The notes under the pieces: model-generated | What the model saw: only the letters and a program-made list of their open reading frames with translations | What the model was told of the DNA's origin: nothing | The model's database searches: none | Translations under genes and position numbers: made by a program | Shown here: one piece after another, positions 1 to 7,495 of the stretch | Layout: each line of letters begins with the position of its first letter | Numbering within the stretch: the first letter of the stretch is position 1 | NCBI RefSeq assembly: GCF_004363235.1 | Contig: NZ_SNYW01000011.1 | Location: 1-64,000, forward strand | DNA: 64,000 nucleotides | Origin: Dongia mobilis | GTDB taxonomy: Bacteria; Pseudomonadota; Alphaproteobacteria; Dongiales; Dongiaceae | Direction: 5' to 3'

Positions 1-496
1 CGCCCGGGAATTCGTACTTCGACAGCAACTCGCGCACTTCCAGCTCGACCAGGTCGAGCAGCTCCGCGTCGTCCACCATGTCGCACTTGTTCATGAACAC
101 AACCAGCGCCGGAACGCCGACCTGGCGCGCCAGCAGGATGTGCTCGCGGGTCTGCGGCATCGGGCCGTCGGCCGCCGAAACCACCAGGATGGCGCCATCC
201 ATCTGCGCCGCACCCGTGATCATGTTCTTCACGTAGTCGGCATGGCCCGGACAGTCCACATGCGCGTAGTGCCGGTTCGTCGTCTCGTACTCGACATGCG
301 CCGTCGAGATCGTGATCCCGCGCGCGCGCTCCTCCGGCGCCTTGTCGATCTGGTCATAGGCCGTGAACGTCGCACCGCCCGTCTCCGCCAGAACCTTCGT
401 GATCGCCGCCGTCAGCGACGTCTTGCCGTGGTCAACGTGGCCGATCGTGCCAATGTTGCAGTGCGGCTTGTTACGCTCGAATTTAGCCTTCGCCAT
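1..496 (-). CDS. tuf: Elongation factor Tu (N-terminal part, cut by window edge)
   Basis: EF-Tu delivers aminoacyl-tRNA to the ribosome as a GTPase. The minus-strand reading from the ATG at 496 gives [19 protein letters not shown] followed by the P-loop GHVDHGKT, which is the classic EF-Tu start. About 165 residues of the G domain are present and the rest lies beyond base 1. The gene sits just downstream of tRNA-Tyr and tRNA-Gly on the same strand, a tRNA-tufB arrangement known in other proteobacteria, although the tRNA-Thr of the E. coli version is absent. Recognition is essentially certain. Confidence 0.98.
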   Translation of the reverse strand, partial: MAKAKFERNKPHCNIGTIGHVDHGKTSLTAAITKVLAETGGATFTAYDQIDKAPEERARGITISTAHVEYETTNRHYAHVDCPGHADYVKNMITGAAQMDGAILVVSAADGPMPQTREHILLARQVGVPALVVFMNKCDMVDDAELLDLVELEVRELLSKYEFPG

Positions 497-576
497 GTCC
501 GTATAACCCTAGAACCAGAATTGCGCTCGTCGTCTCAACTCTCAAACCTGCCGACGGCACGCCGTCGGCGAAACTT

Positions 577-650
<74 letters not shown>

Positions 651-747
651 CCACACCACTCCCACAGCGTCTCCCCGCGGCACAGCCTTCTAGAGGCAGA
701 GCCTTACCGCGGCACACCTTCCGGCCAGAATCTGGCCGGGCGGCGGA

Positions 748-833
748 TGGTGGAAGGGGTAGGATTCGAACCTACGTAGGCCGAAGCCAACGGGTTTACA
801 GCCCGTCCCCTTTAGCCACTCGGGCACCCTTCC
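748..833 (-). tRNA. tRNA-Tyr (anticodon GTA)
   Basis: This is a type II tRNA with a long variable arm. The acceptor GGAAGGG pairs with CCCTTCC, the anticodon is GTA in the loop CTGTAAA, and the T arm contains GGTTCGAATCC. An encoded CCA is included. It is the first gene of the tRNA-Tyr, tRNA-Gly, tuf transcription unit. Confidence 0.97.
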
Positions 834-866
834 ATCGCGACCGACTCCGCTGGGCGGAGACGCGGA

Positions 867-894
867 CTTATGAGCATTTAACCGGCCGTGTCAA
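867..894 (-). promoter_or_regulatory. Likely sigma-70 type promoter of the tRNA-Tyr/tRNA-Gly/tuf unit
   Basis: On the minus strand a perfect TTGACA (894-889) is followed after 16 bases by CATAAG (872-867), about 35 bases upstream of the tRNA-Tyr 5' end. The -35 match is perfect and the -10 match is moderate. The position between the tRNA and the divergent rlmB fits a strong stable-RNA promoter. Confidence 0.6.
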
Positions 895-994
895 CTTGAA
901 AACACAGCAAAAACTCCCTGTCGCGCCGATTTCCGTTTCGGCCCGAAGGGAGTTGCGGTAAAGCTCGCTTGTCACCCCAATCATAGAGACAGAG

Positions 995-1903
995 ATGCCC
1001 CCGCGCAAGCATGCCGGCCCACCCAACAGACACCGCCGCAAGGGCCAGCCGGAGGGCAGCGATGGCCGCCCGGCCAAGCGCCCCGAATCGACCGGGAAGC
1101 GGGATTTTTCGGCAACAAAATTGCCCGGCAAGGCCGACAATACCCGGCGCCAGGAATTTTCACCGCCCACCGGCGGGCAATATTGGATGTTCGGCCACCA
1201 TGCCGTGGCCGCCGCCCTGGCCAATTCCCGCCGCCGGATTCACCAGATCGTGGCGACGGCCGACGCCGCCGCGGCAATCCGACGCGGCGAGCGGCCGGAC
1301 CTGCAGGCGGTGGAAACCCCCGGGTTGGACATCGTCGAGCGCGAGGCGCTCGATCGCCTGCTCGGGCGGGATGCCGTGCATCAGGGGCTGGCGGCCCGGG
1401 TATCGCCCCTGCCCGAGGTCGACATCTACGAGATCTGCGACCTGGCCCAGGCCCGCGAACGGGCCGGTCTGGTCGTGCTGGACCAGGTCACCGATCCCCA
1501 CAATGTCGGCGCCATCCTGCGCTCGGCTGCGGCATTCGGCGCCATCGGCGTCATCCTGACCGAACGGCATGCGGCGCCGGAAAGCGGCACCCTCGCCAAG
1601 GCCGCCTCGGGAGCCCTCGAACATGTGCCGCTGGTGCGCGTGACCAATCTCGTCCGTGCCATGGAGGAACTGAAGCAGGCCGGTTTCTGGTGCCTCGGCC
1701 TCGCCGCCGAGGGGCGCCAGACGCTGGCCGAGATGAAGCCCGGCGGCCGAATTGCCCTCTGCCTCGGGGCCGAGGGCAGCGGCCTGCGCCGGCTGACGCG
1801 GGAACATTGCGACGCCCTGGTGCGCCTGCCGACCAGCGGCCCGATCGGTCACCTGAACGTGTCCAACGCCGCCGCCATATCGCTCTATGAACTGGTAAGA
1901 TGA
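995..1903 (+). CDS. rlmB: 23S rRNA 2'-O-methyltransferase, RlmB/TrmH (SpoU) family
   Basis: SpoU-class enzymes transfer a methyl group from S-adenosylmethionine to a ribose 2'-OH; RlmB modifies 23S rRNA. The 302-residue product starts with about 60 basic, low-complexity residues. These are followed by the substrate-binding start YWMFGHHAVAAAL and then the three SPOUT motifs: DQVTDPHNVGAILRSA (near 162), LGAEGSGLRRL (near 258) and GHLNVSNAAAISLYEL (near 285), which form the knotted SAM site. The ATG at 995 follows a GAGACAGAG stretch. The gene is divergent from tRNA-Tyr. The basic N-terminal extension may aid RNA binding. The family is certain, but the exact rRNA target is inferred. Confidence 0.92.
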   Translation: MPPRKHAGPPNRHRRKGQPEGSDGRPAKRPESTGKRDFSATKLPGKADNTRRQEFSPPTGGQYWMFGHHAVAAALANSRRRIHQIVATADAAAAIRRGERPDLQAVETPGLDIVEREALDRLLGRDAVHQGLAARVSPLPEVDIYEICDLAQARERAGLVVLDQVTDPHNVGAILRSAAAFGAIGVILTERHAAPESGTLAKAASGALEHVPLVRVTNLVRAMEELKQAGFWCLGLAAEGRQTLAEMKPGGRIALCLGAEGSGLRRLTREHCDALVRLPTSGPIGHLNVSNAAAISLYELVR

Positions 1904-1958
1904 GCGCCCGCTTCCGCTCGCCAACCGCCGTTTCGCCACTGTTTCCTGGAACTGCCCG

Positions 1959-2384
1959 ATGAAAGCCGCGAACCGCCTGCTCCTGGCCCTGCTCACCCTC
2001 TCCGCCCTCGGCGCGGGAATGCCTGCCCTGGCGCAGGAAAAGGCCGATTTCCGCGCCATGTATTTCAACCGTCTCGACCAGAACAAGGACGGCTTCCTGC
2101 TGCTCGAGGATCTGCAGCGCATCGCCGCCAAGGAATTCCGCCGCATCGATGCCGACCAGAACGGCCGCCTCTCGCTCGACGAATACACCTTCGGGATTCC
2201 GGGCGAGCGGCAGGATGCCATCGACTTTTTCACCGCGCGGTTCCAGCGCTCCGATTTCGATGGCGATGGCCAGGTCGACTTCAACGAGGACCAGGCCTAT
2301 TGCGTCGATTTCCTGGCGCGCGCGGATGCCAATGGCGACGGCCGCATTTCCAGGGATGAATTCCTGGGCGTCGGCGGCAACTGA
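1959..2384 (+). CDS. Exported EF-hand calcium-binding protein
   Basis: The 141-residue protein has a signal peptide at 1-25 (hydrophobic LLLALLTLSALG, ending ALAQ). Four calcium-loop candidates follow: DQNKDGFLLLED (40-51), DADQNGRLSLDE (64-75), DFDGDGQVDFNE (99-110) and DANGDGRISRDE (123-134). Each has the D-x-[DN]-x-[DN]-G spacing, with a final acidic residue at position 12. It is probably periplasmic or secreted and calmodulin-like in layout. The short gap after rlmB could allow read-through, but no functional link is evident. The substrate or partner is unknown. Confidence 0.85.
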   Translation: MKAANRLLLALLTLSALGAGMPALAQEKADFRAMYFNRLDQNKDGFLLLEDLQRIAAKEFRRIDADQNGRLSLDEYTFGIPGERQDAIDFFTARFQRSDFDGDGQVDFNEDQAYCVDFLARADANGDGRISRDEFLGVGGN

Positions 2385-2508
2385 GCAAAGCTCCCCCCGG
2401 GCCCCGGATACGGCTTTCCCGCACCGCTGGCCGCTGCACGGCCCATAGGCGCCGCACACGCCATCCCACATTGCGAAGGGCTTGCAATTGACTGGCAATC
2501 TCATCAGA

Positions 2509-2522
2509 TTGCGAGAACGCAA
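2509..2522. promoter_or_regulatory. Palindrome upstream of the iron-binding protein gene
   Basis: TTGCG-AGAA-CGCAA is a perfect 5-bp-arm inverted repeat about 55 bases before the start of the FutA-like gene. Several other TTGCAA-like words occur between 2480 and 2550. An iron-responsive operator is a reasonable guess from the gene that follows, but the match to any known Fur-type site is weak. Confidence 0.3.
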
Positions 2523-2575
2523 GTGACATTCACTTGCAACACTTGCACCCGTCGCAACCAATCAAGGGAAGTCCC

Positions 2576-3628
2576 ATGCCTTTCGCCAGATCCAGCAATC
2601 TCTCCCGCCGCCAATTCGCGGCCGGCAGCATGGCGCTCGCCGGCCTCGCCGTCGCCGGCAAGGCGGCGCAGGCTGCTGGCGAGGTCAATCTCTACAGCGC
2701 CCGCCACTATCCGGCAGACGATCTGCTCTTTGCCGCCTTCACCCAGGAGACCGGGATCAAGGTCAACATGATCCAGGGCAAGGCCGAGGAACTGATGGAG
2801 CGGGTCAAGCTGGAAGGCAGTTCGTCGCCTTGCGACATCTTCGTCACCGTCGATGCCGGCAATTTGTGGCGCGCCCAGGAAGCCGGCGTCTTTCAGCCGG
2901 TGAAATCCGATTTCCTCAGCCAGCACGTGCCGGCGCAGTATCACGAGCCCGGCGGCCACTGGTTCGGCTTCTCGACCCGCGCCCGCGTCATCGTCTACGA
3001 CAAGGCGAAGGTGAAGCCTGAGGACCTCTCGACCTATGAGGATCTGGCCGATCCCAAATGGAAGGGCCGCATCCTGATCCGCTCCTCCAACAACATCTAC
3101 AACCAGTCCCTGTTGGCCTCGCTGGTCGAGCATCATGGTGAAGCGAAGGCCGAGGAATGGGCAAAGGGCCTGGTCGCCAATTTCGCGCGCAAGCCGGAAG
3201 GCGGCGACACCGACCAGATCAAGGCGCTGATCGCCGGCCAGGGCGACATCGCCATCAGCAACACCTACTACTTCGCGCGCATCCTTGGCGGCGACGATGC
3301 AGAACTGAAGAAGCAGGCTGAGAACCTCGCCGTCTTCTTCCCGAACCAGGGCGATCGCGGCACCCACGTCAATGTCTCGGGCGCCGGCGTCGCGGCACAT
3401 GCACCCAATCGCGACAATGCGGTGAAGTTCCTGGAGTTCATGGCAACGCCGCAGGCGCAGGAAATATTCTCCGGCGCCAACTACGAATACCCCGTGGTGG
3501 CTGGCTCCAAGGTCTCCGACGTCGTCGCTGCCTGGGGCGATTTCAAGCACGACGAACTCAACGTCTCAGCGCTCGGCCGCAACAACCCCGTTGCGGTGAA
3601 GATCATGGACCGGGCCGGCTGGGCCTGA
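2576..3628 (+). CDS. Fe(III) ABC transporter substrate-binding protein (FutA/FbpA-like)
   Basis: This is a 350-residue periplasmic ferric-iron binding protein feeding an ABC importer. The start at 2576 was chosen for the AAGGGAAG ribosome-binding site; a longer frame from 2534 has none. The N-terminus NLSRRQFAAGSMALAGLAVA has a twin-arginine signal, so it may be exported folded. The mature start GEVNLYSARHYPADD and the tyrosine-containing regions NTYYFARI and SGANYEYPV match the transferrin-like iron ABC family, whose iron ligands include C-terminal tyrosines. No permease or ATPase gene is adjacent, so its transporter partners lie outside the window. Confidence 0.88.
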   Translation: MPFARSSNLSRRQFAAGSMALAGLAVAGKAAQAAGEVNLYSARHYPADDLLFAAFTQETGIKVNMIQGKAEELMERVKLEGSSSPCDIFVTVDAGNLWRAQEAGVFQPVKSDFLSQHVPAQYHEPGGHWFGFSTRARVIVYDKAKVKPEDLSTYEDLADPKWKGRILIRSSNNIYNQSLLASLVEHHGEAKAEEWAKGLVANFARKPEGGDTDQIKALIAGQGDIAISNTYYFARILGGDDAELKKQAENLAVFFPNQGDRGTHVNVSGAGVAAHAPNRDNAVKFLEFMATPQAQEIFSGANYEYPVVAGSKVSDVVAAWGDFKHDELNVSALGRNNPVAVKIMDRAGWA

Positions 3629-3688
3629 TCCCGCTGAGCCTGTTCCCGCTGGGGGCTGATCAGGCCGCATCATTTCGCGGTCAAACAG

Positions 3689-3718
3689 AAGCGCCACCGG
3701 ATCACTCCGGCGGCGCTT
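3689..3718. terminator. Hairpin after the iron-binding protein gene
   Basis: AAGCGCC and GGCGCTT arms, extended inward by CCGG/CCGG, form a strong stem 60 bases after the stop codon. It lies between two convergent genes. There is no clear U tract on either side, so termination strength is uncertain. Confidence 0.5.
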
Positions 3719-3742
3719 ACGATTCTGGCAATCGGTACGGTC

Positions 3743-3964
3743 TCAGACGGTGATGTCGAGCCGGCGGTTGCTGGTGCTGCTGGACGCGTCGACACCGTTG
3801 GTTTCATCGACGACTTCGGTCTGGCGCAGACCAGTCTCTTCCGCGACCTCGTTGCTCTGCCGCTGCGCGTTCTGCGTGGCGGCCGATTGCGAGGACTGCT
3901 GCACACCGGAAACACGGGCCGCTTCGATACCGGCGGCAAGCGATCCAACTTGGGCGACGACCAT
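3743..3964 (-). CDS. Small hypothetical protein, 73 residues
   Basis: The product is not recognised. The ATG at 3964 is preceded by an excellent GAGGAGG ribosome-binding site six bases away, which supports a real gene; in-frame codons further upstream lack this. The protein is Ser/Gln/Ala/Glu-rich and probably helical (VGSLAAGIEAARVSGVQQSS), with a polar C-terminus ending RRLDITV. There is no signal peptide or membrane segment. It is convergent with the iron-binding protein gene. Upstream, 3965-4158 is AT-richer and would hold its promoter. Confidence 0.6.
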   Translation of the reverse strand: MVVAQVGSLAAGIEAARVSGVQQSSQSAATQNAQRQSNEVAEETGLRQTEVVDETNGVDASSSTSNRRLDITV

Positions 3965-4158
3965 CGGCACCCTCCTCAAGACAAGGTTATCGTTGCCCAT
4001 AAGATTGGGCTTTTGCCCCGGTCGTGCAAGCGGTATCGCCTCTGAATTTAATCGAACTTTAAGTAATTTTATTGCCGCCCGCCCAAATTCGGCCGTGCAA
4101 GCCTGTCGACCATCCGCCAGCATCCCGGTTAAGCTGCCGCCGCAGAAGGCTTTTTGAA

Positions 4159-5094
4159 ATGCACCGCGAGCAGAGCCGAGAGATGTGCCCTACGCCGAGC
4201 CCGGCGCCGCAAGCGCCACAAAATTTGCGCCATCTCACACCGGGCCAGCATGAGGCTTTCTGGCGCGACGGCTATGTACTGGTCGAGAACGCCCTCTCGA
4301 CACCGGAACTCGACGCCCTCCGCGCGACTTTCGCCGCATGGGTGGCGGAGAGTTGCCACCATCGCCAGCCCTGGGGCGAGATTCTCGACGGCCGGCCGCG
4401 TTTCGATCTGGAACCCGGCCACAGTGCTGAGCGCCCCGCCCTCCGGCGGGTCAATTCGCCGACCGAGATTTCCCCCGCTTACGAGGCCGTCATGGCGACC
4501 AGCCGCATTCCCGCCATGGTCGCCGACCTCATCGGCCCCGATGTGAAATTCCACCATTCCAAGATCAACTCGAAACTGCCTGGCAGCGCCACCCAGGTGA
4601 AATGGCATCAGGACTTCCCCTTCACGCCGCACAGCAATGACGACCTCGTCACGGCACTGATCTTCGTCGACGAGGTCACGCCGGAAAACGGCCCGCTTGA
4701 AGTCCTGCCCGGGTCTCATCGCGGCCCGCTCTACGATTTGTGGCATGACGGTCGCTTCACCGGCGCCGTTGCGCGCGACGACGAGGCCGGGATGCTGGCG
4801 CGCTCGCGTCAATGCGTCGGCCCGGCCGGCGCCGTCTGTTTCATGCACACGCGCCTGCTGCACGGCTCCGCCCCCAATCTTTCGGCACAGCCGCGGACGC
4901 TTTTCATCTGTGTCTATTCGGCCGAGGATGCCGTGCCGCTATCGCCGAATCCCCTGCCCAGCCGCCACGAGGGCCGCATCGTCCACGGAACGCGCAGCGG
5001 CCGCGTGCGTTGCGTGACGAATGAGTTGCGGTTGCCGCAGCTGCCAACGACGGCGTCGTTCTTCGGCCAGCAGGCGGCAAGCTATGACGGCTGA
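4159..5094 (+). CDS. Phytanoyl-CoA dioxygenase (PhyH) family Fe(II)/2-oxoglutarate oxygenase
   Basis: This 311-residue protein belongs to the non-heme iron, 2-oxoglutarate-dependent PhyH family, which hydroxylates diverse small molecules. The iron triad is visible as H150-x-D152 in KWHQDFPFTPH and H235 in RLLHGSAPN. The conserved ENGPLEVLPGSHR stretch and a downstream arginine in QPRTLFI fit 2-oxoglutarate binding. The ATG at 4159 follows AGAAGG at 4143; an alternative ATG lies at 4183. It stands 18 bases before the CoA-binding protein gene and may share its transcript. Its substrate cannot be told from sequence; ectoine-type and other hydroxylases belong to the same family. Confidence 0.85.
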   Translation: MHREQSREMCPTPSPAPQAPQNLRHLTPGQHEAFWRDGYVLVENALSTPELDALRATFAAWVAESCHHRQPWGEILDGRPRFDLEPGHSAERPALRRVNSPTEISPAYEAVMATSRIPAMVADLIGPDVKFHHSKINSKLPGSATQVKWHQDFPFTPHSNDDLVTALIFVDEVTPENGPLEVLPGSHRGPLYDLWHDGRFTGAVARDDEAGMLARSRQCVGPAGAVCFMHTRLLHGSAPNLSAQPRTLFICVYSAEDAVPLSPNPLPSRHEGRIVHGTRSGRVRCVTNELRLPQLPTTASFFGQQAASYDG

Positions 5095-5112
5095 CACGAG
5101 GTCGAGAAAAGA

Positions 5113-5562
5113 ATGACGAGCCATACTGTGACGGACGAATTGCTGCGCCGTATCCTGGGCCAGACGAAGACGATTGCGCTGGTCGGCGCCAGCAACAAGC
5201 CGGAGCGGCCCAGCCATGGCGTGATGCGCTTCCTGCAGCAGCGCGGCTATCGCGTCATCCCGGTCAATCCGGGCCTTGCCGGGCAGACGCTCAACGGCGA
5301 AAAGGTCTATGCGCGCCTCGCCGACATCCCGGAAGCAAGATCGGGCGGCATCGACATGGTCGACATCTTCCGCAATTCCGCCGACGCGCTGGCGGCGGCG
5401 CGGGAGGGCATTGCGATCAAGGCGCGCGCCATCTGGATGCAACTCGGCGTCGTCAACGAGACGGCAGCCGCGGAGGCGCGCGCGGCGGGGATCGATATCG
5501 TCATGGATCGTTGCCCGGCGATCGAGATCCCGCGCCTCTTTGGCGGCCGTCACGAGGACTAG
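5113..5562 (+). CDS. CoA-binding domain protein (YccU-like)
   Basis: The 149-residue protein is a single Rossmann-fold CoA_binding domain. The glycine motif [16 protein letters not shown] lies near residues 21-36, and the family features [27 protein letters not shown] and MDRCPAIE follow. Its length matches the stand-alone YccU family, whose physiological role is unclear. It starts 18 bases after the dioxygenase gene and may be translated from the same message. Confidence 0.88.
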   Translation: MTSHTVTDELLRRILGQTKTIALVGASNKPERPSHGVMRFLQQRGYRVIPVNPGLAGQTLNGEKVYARLADIPEARSGGIDMVDIFRNSADALAAAREGIAIKARAIWMQLGVVNETAAAEARAAGIDIVMDRCPAIEIPRLFGGRHED

Positions 5563-5572
5563 TTGCGGCTCA

Positions 5573-5600
5573 GGGCGCAAATCCACGGGCGCAAATCCAC
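5573..5600 (+). repeat. 14-bp tandem duplication
   Basis: GGGCGCAAATCCAC occurs twice head to tail directly after the CoA-binding gene. It looks like a simple slippage duplication in a spacer. Confidence 0.8.
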
Positions 5601-5699
5601 ACACGGCTGCCCCGCCTGTCGCCCAGCGATCCTGCCGCGATCCTTGGCGCCCCTCATGCTTTGCGCTATTGTCGGCCGACAAGGGGTAGAGTTCTGAGG

Positions 5700-5969
5700 A
5701 TGACGATGCCGCGGGGATCAAGTGCCGCCACTGCCAGCGAAAAGCCGACCGAGACCGAGCTGAACTGGCTGACCAAGGGATTGAAGCAACCGGGCGGCAA
5801 GCTGCCCCTGTTCGACGAATGGGGCCAGCGCATCAACGAGCGCACCATCCGCGCCTGCATCGATCACGGCTGGGCCGAGCCCTGGTTCACCAACCCGCTG
5901 AAGCCCGACTGGCTGGTCTGCAAGCTGACCGAGGCCGGCCGCCGCGCCATCGAAGCGACGCGGCACTGA
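5700..5969 (+). CDS. Small conserved-looking hypothetical protein, 89 residues
   Basis: The product is not recognised by name. The frame from the ATG at 5700 is preceded by TTCTGAGG. It encodes a compact, charged protein with LNWLTKGLKQPGGKLPLFDEWG, then RTIRACIDHGWAEPWF, then LVCKLTEAGRRAI. The closing LTEAGRRAIE phrase is typical of winged-helix proteins, so a small DNA-binding fold is possible but unproven. The upstream in-frame extension to 5511 overlaps the preceding gene and lacks coding character. An alternative start is 5706. Confidence 0.6.
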   Translation: MTMPRGSSAATASEKPTETELNWLTKGLKQPGGKLPLFDEWGQRINERTIRACIDHGWAEPWFTNPLKPDWLVCKLTEAGRRAIEATRH

Positions 5970-6036
5970 CTAACGGGCCGTGGCCGGCGGGAGAGCTGCC
6001 GTCCGCAACCTGGCCCGCCACGCGGGATCAAGCCGA

Positions 6037-7209
6037 TCAGCTGGTGAAGGTGAATGCCGCGGGATCAAGCCGCAGCGGATCGAAGAAGCCGTTGACCACG
6101 GCCCGCTGAATGAGGCTGGGACTGGCCTGGGGCCGTTCGGGCAGCGCCGGCGCATCGGACCGGGCGCCGGCGTCAGGCGCCGATTCGGCCATCGCAGTAT
6201 CCTTGGCCGCAGTGTCCTGTTCCGTATTGTCCTTGGCCGCGGCATCCTTCGCCTTGTCGCCATGCACTTCGTCATTGCTGACGGGCAGCGCCGCCAGGGT
6301 TACCAGCAGCAGGGGCGACAGCAAGCCGCCGACGCGGCCGGCGCCGCGAATTTCCGGCACGGTGCCTGATGCAGAATTGCCGGCGGCCAGTGCGCCGGGC
6401 GGCGGCGGCAGACGGCTTCCCGACCAGCCCGCCATGGCGATTAGTCCGGCCGGCGGCTCAATGGCGGCAGCGTTGCGGGATATGTGCGGCGGTGTTTCCT
6501 GACCCGCCGCGGCAAGCTGCGTATCCGCCTCCGCCTCGACCTCTTCCAGTGCGGCGTAGGTCGCCATGTCGGCATTGATGCTCTTCTCAAAGCGCTGATA
6601 GATCTCGGCGACCGATCGCGGCCGGCCGTCCGCGGTATAGAACACCGCCGGATTGGCGGCGGCGGCCTTGGGAAACAGGCTGGCCCCCGTGCGCTCGGGG
6701 TTCGCGGCCTCGGTGCGGAGGAACTTGATTGCCCCGCTGATGCCGAGGAAATGCGCCATGTAGAGATCGGCGCTGGTCACTTCGCGGCCGAGCTTCTCCT
6801 CAAGCTTTGCCTTGTTGTCGGCGGCATGCTCCGCGGCCATGGCGGCGGCAAAGGCGGGATCGCGCCGCAGGTCGAGAATCTCGCGCCGGGTCGCTGCATC
6901 GGCGACGACATAGCGCCCGTCGCCGCGCCGCTCGATCTGGTCGGCAAGGTCGGCCCGGCCGTATTCCGCGCCATGCGCCTTCACCACGCCAAGCCAGGTC
7001 TGTTCGATGAACTGGTAGAGCCCGGCAGCCGAGGACGACTTAGCCTGAGCCGTCGGGTTGAAGCTGCTTTCCCGGTTGGCCTGCGCCATCAGATAGGCGA
7101 AATCCACGCCGGTGGAGGCGCTGGCCTCCTGGATGCCAGAGAGGACGTCCGGCCGGATCGCCACTGCCTGGCCGCTCGCAGTCGAGAGTGTCACCATCCC
7201 GCTCAGCAT
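6037..7209 (-). CDS. Lytic transglycosylase (SLT domain) protein
   Basis: Transglycosylases cleave peptidoglycan glycan strands. Of the 390 residues, the N-terminal third carries the SLT signature ANRESSFNPTAQAKSSSAAG, with the catalytic Glu in the ES pair, followed by GLYQFIEQTW and DLYMAHFLGISGAIKFL. The C-terminal half is Ala/Pro-rich and disordered, with one hydrophobic stretch (GGLLSPLLLVTLAALPV) that could anchor it. No classical N-terminal signal is seen, which suggests export by a dedicated route such as a flagellar rod context. The ATG at 7209 lies inside the end of the upstream small frame; a GTG at 7218 is the alternative. Confidence 0.82.
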   Translation of the reverse strand: MLSGMVTLSTASGQAVAIRPDVLSGIQEASASTGVDFAYLMAQANRESSFNPTAQAKSSSAAGLYQFIEQTWLGVVKAHGAEYGRADLADQIERRGDGRYVVADAATRREILDLRRDPAFAAAMAAEHAADNKAKLEEKLGREVTSADLYMAHFLGISGAIKFLRTEAANPERTGASLFPKAAAANPAVFYTADGRPRSVAEIYQRFEKSINADMATYAALEEVEAEADTQLAAAGQETPPHISRNAAAIEPPAGLIAMAGWSGSRLPPPPGALAAGNSASGTVPEIRGAGRVGGLLSPLLLVTLAALPVSNDEVHGDKAKDAAAKDNTEQDTAAKDTAMAESAPDAGARSDAPALPERPQASPSLIQRAVVNGFFDPLRLDPAAFTFTS

Positions 7210-7433
7210 GCTTTCCACTCCGTTCCGGCAGTCTCAGTGCCGGCGGACATGGCGGTACGCTCGGCAAGTTTTGCCGCCTCCACCCCTTGCGTCGCTGCCT
7301 TCCAGGCCATGAATTTGCCGCTTTCTGCCGCGTGGATCGATTTCAGCGGTAGTTCAGCAAATGGCATGCCAAGCGAACTGCGCCGGTAAATCGCCGCTGA
7401 CTCACCCAGGAATAGAAGCCGACCGGTTTTCAT
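7203..7433 (-). CDS. Possible small protein, 76 residues, overlapping the transglycosylase start
   Basis: The frame MKTGRLLFLGESAAIYRRSS ends at 7203 and overlaps the transglycosylase start, so a ribosome finishing it could restart on the ATG at 7209 (its GCATGCTGA contains both signals). The protein is charged and not recognised. The ribosome-binding site before 7433 is weak, which lowers confidence. It may be a genuine coupled leader gene or a chance frame. Confidence 0.42.
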   Translation of the reverse strand: MKTGRLLFLGESAAIYRRSSLGMPFAELPLKSIHAAESGKFMAWKAATQGVEAAKLAERTAMSAGTETAGTEWKAC

Positions 7434-7495
7434 TCGGCGCGTAACAGTGTCAAATAGCCGTGGGGTGACGAATCAGTTTCCGGACCGACAGATCT

